A model generated the notes under the pieces. That model did not search any database, was not told where the DNA came from, and was given only the letters and a program-made list of their open reading frames with translations. The position numbers and the translations under genes were made by a program. Below, one piece after another: positions 6,342-9,317 of a stretch of 9,317 nucleotides of DNA (position 1 is its first letter; each line of letters starts with the position of its first letter). Source of the stretch: DATKMG01 sp035541995 (GTDB lineage: Bacteria > Acidobacteriota > Terriglobia > Versatilivoradales > Versatilivoraceae); contig DATKMG010000517.1 in assembly GCA_035541995.1 (NCBI GenBank), forward strand, positions 1 to 9,317. Direction: 5' to 3'.

Positions 6342-7070
6342 ATGCTTCTAGTTAAGTTGAATCTACTGGCTATTACGTTGCTACAAGGCGAGCAGGTGGG
6401 GTTTGACATCATGTCCATGTGGAGACAGTCAGGTGTCCCTGCCAAGGCCGTGATTGTGATTTTGGGTATCATGTCGGCTTGGTCGATCGGCGTGATGATT
6501 GATCGGCTGCTGGCTTACTCAGCTGCCCGAAAACAATCCAGGGAATTTGCCCCGCTGGTTGCCGGGTGTTTGAAGGAAGGGAAGATCGACGAGGCTATCG
6601 GAGTCTCCGAGCAAAACAAGAAGAGCCATTTGGCCAAGGTTGTTGTGGCCGGTCTCCAGGAGTTTTCAGCGCATCAGGCCAGCACCGAGATTCCCGGTGA
6701 AGTCATCGAATCTTCAAAGCGCGCCTTGGAGCGCGCCACGGCTATCACCAACGCCGAGTTGAAGAGAGGCATCAGCAGCCTCGCGACTATCGGAAGTACA
6801 GCACCCTTCGTGGGATTGTTCGGAACCGTGGTCGGCATCATCAACGCCTTCCAGGGCATGTCGACGGAAAAATCAACCGGGTTGTCGGCTGTGGCAGGTG
6901 GCATTTCAGAAGCCTTGATTACGACCGCCTTCGGTCTGTTCGTGGCTGTGCCGGCGGTTTGGATGTACAATTACTTCAACAATAAGATCGAATCGTTTGG
7001 CGTGGAAATGAACAATTCGTCATCTGAGTTGATTGACTATTTCCTGAAACGGAGAGGGAGTAAAAAGTAA
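6342..7070 (+). CDS. exbB: ExbB/TolQ/MotA family proton channel protein
   Basis: This inner-membrane protein forms the ring of the proton-driven ExbB-ExbD motor. The 242-residue product has an N-terminal segment of about 30 residues, TM1 at about 35-57, a cytoplasmic helical stretch (about 60-145), TM2 with GSTAPFVGLFGTVVGIINAF (151-170), and TM3 with AGGISEALITTAFGLFVAVP (185-204). Thr162, Glu190 and Thr195 fall where E. coli ExbB has Thr148, Glu176 and Thr181, the polar residues lining the channel. The ATG start follows AAGAGGAGG (6322-6330). The stop shares a base with the start of the first exbD (TAATG), so the two are translationally coupled. TolQ is the nearest alternative name; the neighbouring TonB-like gene and the lack of tolA, tolB or pal favour ExbB. 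Confidence 0.95.
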   Translation: MLLVKLNLLAITLLQGEQVGFDIMSMWRQSGVPAKAVIVILGIMSAWSIGVMIDRLLAYSAARKQSREFAPLVAGCLKEGKIDEAIGVSEQNKKSHLAKVVVAGLQEFSAHQASTEIPGEVIESSKRALERATAITNAELKRGISSLATIGSTAPFVGLFGTVVGIINAFQGMSTEKSTGLSAVAGGISEALITTAFGLFVAVPAVWMYNYFNNKIESFGVEMNNSSSELIDYFLKRRGSKK

Positions 7071-7519
7071 TGGCAATGTCAAGCGGCTTAGGGGCAAAAG
7101 GCGGCTCTATCGCTGATATCAACGTAACTCCCATGGTGGATATCATGCTGGTGTTGCTCATCATCTTCATGGTGGTCACTCCCTTGCTTCAGAAAGGGGT
7201 CAGCGTCGATCTCGCCAAGACCCGGAACCCACGGGAGATGCGCGAAGCGGACCGGGACGATGCCATCGTGGTAGCCGTCACCCGGGACGGAAAGCTCTTT
7301 TTGAGCGACAAGACCATTGAGCAGGATGCCCTGCAGGAAAAGATCAGGGATCTGCTGCAGGCCAAGGTCGACAAGACCGTTTACATCCGCAGTGACCGAC
7401 GTGCCAAGTTCGGGAAAGTAGTCGACGTCGTCGATATCGTACGGACTTCCGGAGTTGATACGGTCGGGTTGCTGACGACGAGGTTTGAAGAACACGGTGC
7501 TGCCGCGGCGCAGCAATAG
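7070..7519 (+). CDS. exbD: ExbD/TolR family biopolymer transport protein (first copy)
   Basis: ExbD sits inside the ExbB ring and carries the protonatable aspartate that couples proton flow to TonB. The 149-residue product has a short cytoplasmic N-terminus, then DINVTPMVDIMLVLLIIFMV (16-35). This holds Asp24, equivalent to the essential Asp25 of E. coli ExbD, at the start of the single membrane helix. A periplasmic domain follows (about 45-140) with the usual AVTRDGKLFL, YIRSDRRAKFGKVVDVVD and GLLTTRFEEHG elements. The start overlaps the exbB stop by one base, so translation is coupled. It closely resembles the next gene; the two begin with nearly the same bases. Confidence 0.96.
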   Translation: MAMSSGLGAKGGSIADINVTPMVDIMLVLLIIFMVVTPLLQKGVSVDLAKTRNPREMREADRDDAIVVAVTRDGKLFLSDKTIEQDALQEKIRDLLQAKVDKTVYIRSDRRAKFGKVVDVVDIVRTSGVDTVGLLTTRFEEHGAAAAQQ

Positions 7520-7546
7520 GTCAATGAAGCAGGGAGGATATTGATT

Positions 7547-7972
7547 ATGGCAATGGCAGCTGGGGTCACCGAAGGTCCCAAATCGGATATCAATGTGACT
7601 CCTTTAATAGACGTATTACTGGTGCTCCTGATCATCTTTATGGTCATCACACCTCTGATTCCCAGGGGGTTGGATGCCCAGATTCCCCAGCCTCCTCCGC
7701 CAGGGCAGCAGTCAGCTCCGGCCGATGACCGAACTGTTGTGGTTTCCATTGATCGGGATAATCAACTCAAGATCAACCAAGAATCGGTCACCCGGGAAAC
7801 CCTGGGTCCCCGTCTCACTGATATTTTTAAGACCCGGAATGAGCGCACGATGTTCGTCATGGGAGACAACGAATTGATGTTCAATAGCGTTGTTGACGTG
7901 ATCGACATTGCCAAAGGGGCCGGAGTAGACAAGATTGGGTTGATTACTGAAAAACTGCAGCAGGGCCGTTAA
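7547..7972 (+). CDS. exbD: ExbD/TolR family biopolymer transport protein (second copy)
   Basis: This is a second ExbD paralogue, 141 residues, with the membrane motif DINVTPLIDVLLVLLIIFMV (14-33) and key Asp22. Its periplasmic domain (about 43-138) includes VVVSIDRDNQLKIN and the conserved SVVDVIDIAKGAGVDKIGLITE. It differs from the first copy by a proline-rich stretch after the helix (PQPPPPGQQ, 48-56). I start it at ATG 7547 rather than the in-frame TTG at 7541: GGGAGG (7532-7537) is well placed for the ATG but too close to the TTG, and MAMAAG then matches MAMSSG of the first copy. The gene follows copy 1 by 27 bases. Tandem different ExbD proteins suggest a heterodimer at the motor axis or two alternative motors; this is inference. 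Confidence 0.95.
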   Translation: MAMAAGVTEGPKSDINVTPLIDVLLVLLIIFMVITPLIPRGLDAQIPQPPPPGQQSAPADDRTVVVSIDRDNQLKINQESVTRETLGPRLTDIFKTRNERTMFVMGDNELMFNSVVDVIDIAKGAGVDKIGLITEKLQQGR

Positions 7973-8013
7973 TTCCAAAGAATCATTGTTGGAGAAGGCC
8001 TGGATGAGAGGAA

Positions 8014-8037
8014 CTCCCTGCCGTCATTGGGAGACGG
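8014..8037 (+). repeat. Two mutually exclusive short hairpins in the exbD-lipoprotein gap
   Basis: CTCCC (8014-8018) can pair with GGGAG (8029-8033), and CCGTC (8021-8025) with GACGG (8033-8037). The two cannot form together. The 224-base gap 7973-8196 shows no recognisable gene or tRNA. An in-frame extension of the lipoprotein gene is open back to at least 8056 but has no protein-like features. Short stems like these can arise by chance. Confidence 0.25.
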
Positions 8038-8196
8038 GGTCGAGGTGGTGAGTCGGTGGATCGGGGACTGTCTCGCCATCACGAATGCGTGGCGTATGCC
8101 AAACGTGTTCCTCTGGATATCCCGAAATTACAGAGAATCGCTGGTTTGGATGCGCAGCGGACACGAGCGCACAAATTTGGTGTGTGGAGGAACTCA

Positions 8197-9042
8197 ATGA
8201 AGTTGAGATCAAAACTGGTGGCAAGCGTGATCGCCCTGCTCTGTATGATTACTATTGCGGGATGTACTAAGCTGAGGGCCCGTGACGAGCTCAATAAAGG
8301 AGTACGCTCCTTTAGGGACGCCAAGTATGAGACTGCTGTCGACCATTTCAAGAGAGCGGTGGAGTTGGACCCGGAACTCATCAACGCGCATCTCTATTTG
8401 GCGGCCGCCTATGCCTCTCAGTTTGTGCCTGGCGGCGAGTCGGAGGAAAACAAGAAGCTTGGCGAAGAGGCGATTAAAGCCTATGAGGCCGTGCTGCAGA
8501 AGGATCCAAAGAATGTGGATTCCGTCAAAGGCATTGCCGGGCTTTACCTCAACATGAAAGAGTTTGCCAAGGCTAAGGAGTTTTACCTGAAAACGGCTCA
8601 ACTGGAACCCAACAAGCCGGATCCGTTTTACAGCGTGGGCAACGTGAATTGGATTCTCTGTTACGATAAGCAGAATCCCTTGCCCTGGCAAAAGAAAGCG
8701 GAGCTGATCGAGGAAGGCCTTACGAATCTCAACAAGGCCTTGGAGTTAGACCCGACTTATTATTATGCCCGTTTCTATATCAATCTTCTTCTTCGCCAAA
8801 AGGCTCAAGTACTAATTGACCAGTTCGTGGAAAAAAATCCTAAACTCAAGGATCAGTTCACTGCTGCGGGCCTGGACCCGAAGGCCCAGGATGCTCTGGT
8901 TAAGAAACACATTCCTAGCCAATATGCGGAGTATCAAGGTTATTTGAAGAAGGCAGACGAAAATTACGATCAGGCAATGGAACTCAAAAAGCAGGTGGAA
9001 GCCAAAGCCGAATCGAAAGGGGTCGTGGATCCCACAAAGTAA
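8197..9042 (+). CDS. TPR-repeat lipoprotein
   Basis: The 281-residue product begins with a lipoprotein signal peptide: basic MKLRSK, a hydrophobic core, and the lipobox IAGC with Cys23 as the likely lipidation site. Thr follows at +2, so outer-membrane or cell-surface targeting is plausible. The mature part is a helical solenoid of tetratricopeptide repeats at about 28-61, 62-105, 107-140 and 142-186, with recurrent A-x-x-x-(F/Y/L)-x-(R/K)-A-(V/L)-x-L-(D/E)-P endings such as FKRAVELDP and LNKALELDP. A charged helical tail (about 245-275) may form a coiled coil. The start is ATG 8197, six bases after GGAGG (8186-8190); an in-frame GTG at 8056 would bury the signal peptide. TPR proteins are scaffolds. 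Its place after tonB-exbBD suggests an envelope role, but no function can be assigned. Confidence 0.92.
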   Translation: MKLRSKLVASVIALLCMITIAGCTKLRARDELNKGVRSFRDAKYETAVDHFKRAVELDPELINAHLYLAAAYASQFVPGGESEENKKLGEEAIKAYEAVLQKDPKNVDSVKGIAGLYLNMKEFAKAKEFYLKTAQLEPNKPDPFYSVGNVNWILCYDKQNPLPWQKKAELIEEGLTNLNKALELDPTYYYARFYINLLLRQKAQVLIDQFVEKNPKLKDQFTAAGLDPKAQDALVKKHIPSQYAEYQGYLKKADENYDQAMELKKQVEAKAESKGVVDPTK

Positions 9043-9065
9043 CTTCCACCGCCGTTTTCCTGAAT

Positions 9066-9101
9066 AAGCCTCTTGGGAATTCCACCTCAAGAGGCTTTTT
9101 T
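9066..9101 (+). terminator. Rho-independent terminator after the TPR lipoprotein gene
   Basis: AAGCCTCTTG (9066-9075) and CAAGAGGCTT (9088-9097) form a perfect 10-base stem with a 12-base loop, followed by six T (9096-9101). The loop contains GGAATTCC. It lies 23 bases after the lipoprotein stop and marks the end of the operon. Confidence 0.95.
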
Positions 9102-9149
9102 ATTCATCCGATTCCGAGGGTCCCCCGCCTGCTCCCTTGCACGGAAGTT

Positions 9150-9158
9150 TGGTAAAAT
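9150..9158 (+). promoter_or_regulatory. Extended -10 promoter element close to the rel start codon
   Basis: TGGTAAAAT matches the extended -10 form TGnTATAAT except at one base. It ends nine bases before the ATG at 9168, so transcription would start around 9164-9166, making the leader only a few bases long. No good -35 lies at 17 bases upstream; TTGCAC (9137-9142) is only 10 bases away. No clear Shine-Dalgarno lies before the ATG, which fits a near-leaderless mRNA. Confidence 0.45.
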
Positions 9159-9167
9159 CGTAAGTGT

Positions 9168-9317
9168 ATGGCTCACCTCGACGACATTCTGGGTAAGGTT
9201 GAGAGATACCATCCCGGCGACGACTTGGAGATAGTCCGCAAGGCATATGCGGTCTCATCAAAAGAGCACCGCGGACAACTCCGCCAATCCGGCGAACCTT
9301 TCATGAATCACCCCTTG
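9168..9317 (+). CDS. RelA/SpoT family (p)ppGpp synthetase/hydrolase, N-terminal 50 codons (3'-truncated by window edge)
   Basis: The first 50 residues belong to the HD hydrolase end of a long RelA/SpoT homologue, the cytoplasmic enzyme that makes and degrades the stringent-response alarmone (p)ppGpp. The visible pattern is typical of the family: YHPGDDLEIVRKAY (14-27), then HRGQLRQSGEPFMNHPL (34-50). The His48-Pro pair corresponds to the first metal-binding histidine of the HD hydrolase site. The synthetase, TGS and ACT regions would lie past the window end. Whether the enzyme is bifunctional (Rel) or RelA/SpoT-specialised cannot be judged, so I give no symbol. The gene follows a terminator and has its own -10-like element; no strong ribosome-binding site is visible before the ATG. 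Confidence 0.93.
   Translation, partial: MAHLDDILGKVERYHPGDDLEIVRKAYAVSSKEHRGQLRQSGEPFMNHPL

Noticed and set aside
7541..7546. TTG start for the second exbD
   Set aside because: Only three bases from the Shine-Dalgarno; ATG 7547 has normal spacing and aligns with the start of the first exbD.
8056..8196. Upstream in-frame extension of the lipoprotein gene from GTG 8056
   Set aside because: The extension would place 47 non-conserved residues before a textbook lipoprotein signal peptide, and GGAGG sits at the right distance from ATG 8197.
8209..8691. Minus-strand open frame opposite the TPR lipoprotein (160 codons)
   Set aside because: A shadow frame; the + strand has a signal peptide, lipobox, TPR repeats and a ribosome-binding site.
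1..9317. Mobile element, CRISPR array, tRNA, rRNA or defence system
   Set aside because: No transposase or integrase, no regularly spaced repeats, no cloverleaf or rRNA-like sequence seen; the window reads as a housekeeping locus.

Overview
The window is about 9.3 kb of chromosomal DNA with every gene on the + strand. It looks like a housekeeping locus from a Gram-negative (diderm) bacterium: it has TonB/ExbB/ExbD, a lipoprotein signal, and SecD/SecF in the tgt-yajC-secD-secF order known from many bacteria. The continuation into a poly-proline/glycine-rich TonB protein, ExbB, two ExbD proteins, a TPR lipoprotein and a RelA/SpoT gene is what I would expect of Acidobacteriota or a close relative. 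That placement comes from remembered gene order and protein style, not from a search.

Layout. Positions 1-638 hold the 3' part of an oligopeptide/dipeptide-type ABC ATPase. Positions 694-1821 hold tgt (tRNA-guanine transglycosylase, queuosine pathway). yajC (2019-2324), secD (2370-3971) and secF (4138-5292) form the accessory Sec module that uses the proton gradient to help exported proteins leave SecYEG. A second proton-driven module follows: a TonB-like energy transducer (5469-6230), ExbB (6342-7070), and two different ExbD proteins (7070-7519 and 7547-7972). A TPR lipoprotein (8197-9042) comes next and is closed by a clear intrinsic terminator (9066-9101). A new unit, the first 50 codons of a RelA/SpoT-family (p)ppGpp enzyme, starts at 9168 and runs off the end.

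No gap exceeds 300 bases. The gaps of 110-225 bases are not empty: 1822-2018 has an inverted repeat, 3972-4137 has a hairpin over the secF ribosome-binding site plus micro-ORFs, 6231-6341 has a strong stem-loop, and 7973-8196 has two competing short stems. I see nothing notable in 5293-5468 apart from a strong Shine-Dalgarno sequence at its end.

Most interesting points: (1) SecF carries an insert of about 63 residues in its periplasmic domain that reads like a ComEA-type tandem helix-hairpin-helix; (2) the secF Shine-Dalgarno lies inside a perfect inverted repeat, with an upstream anti-SD as an alternative partner, in an unusually long secD-secF gap; (3) a strong hairpin separates tonB from exbB; (4) the rel gene has an extended -10 motif so close to its ATG that its mRNA may be nearly leaderless. 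I found no mobile element, CRISPR array, tRNA, rRNA or defence system.
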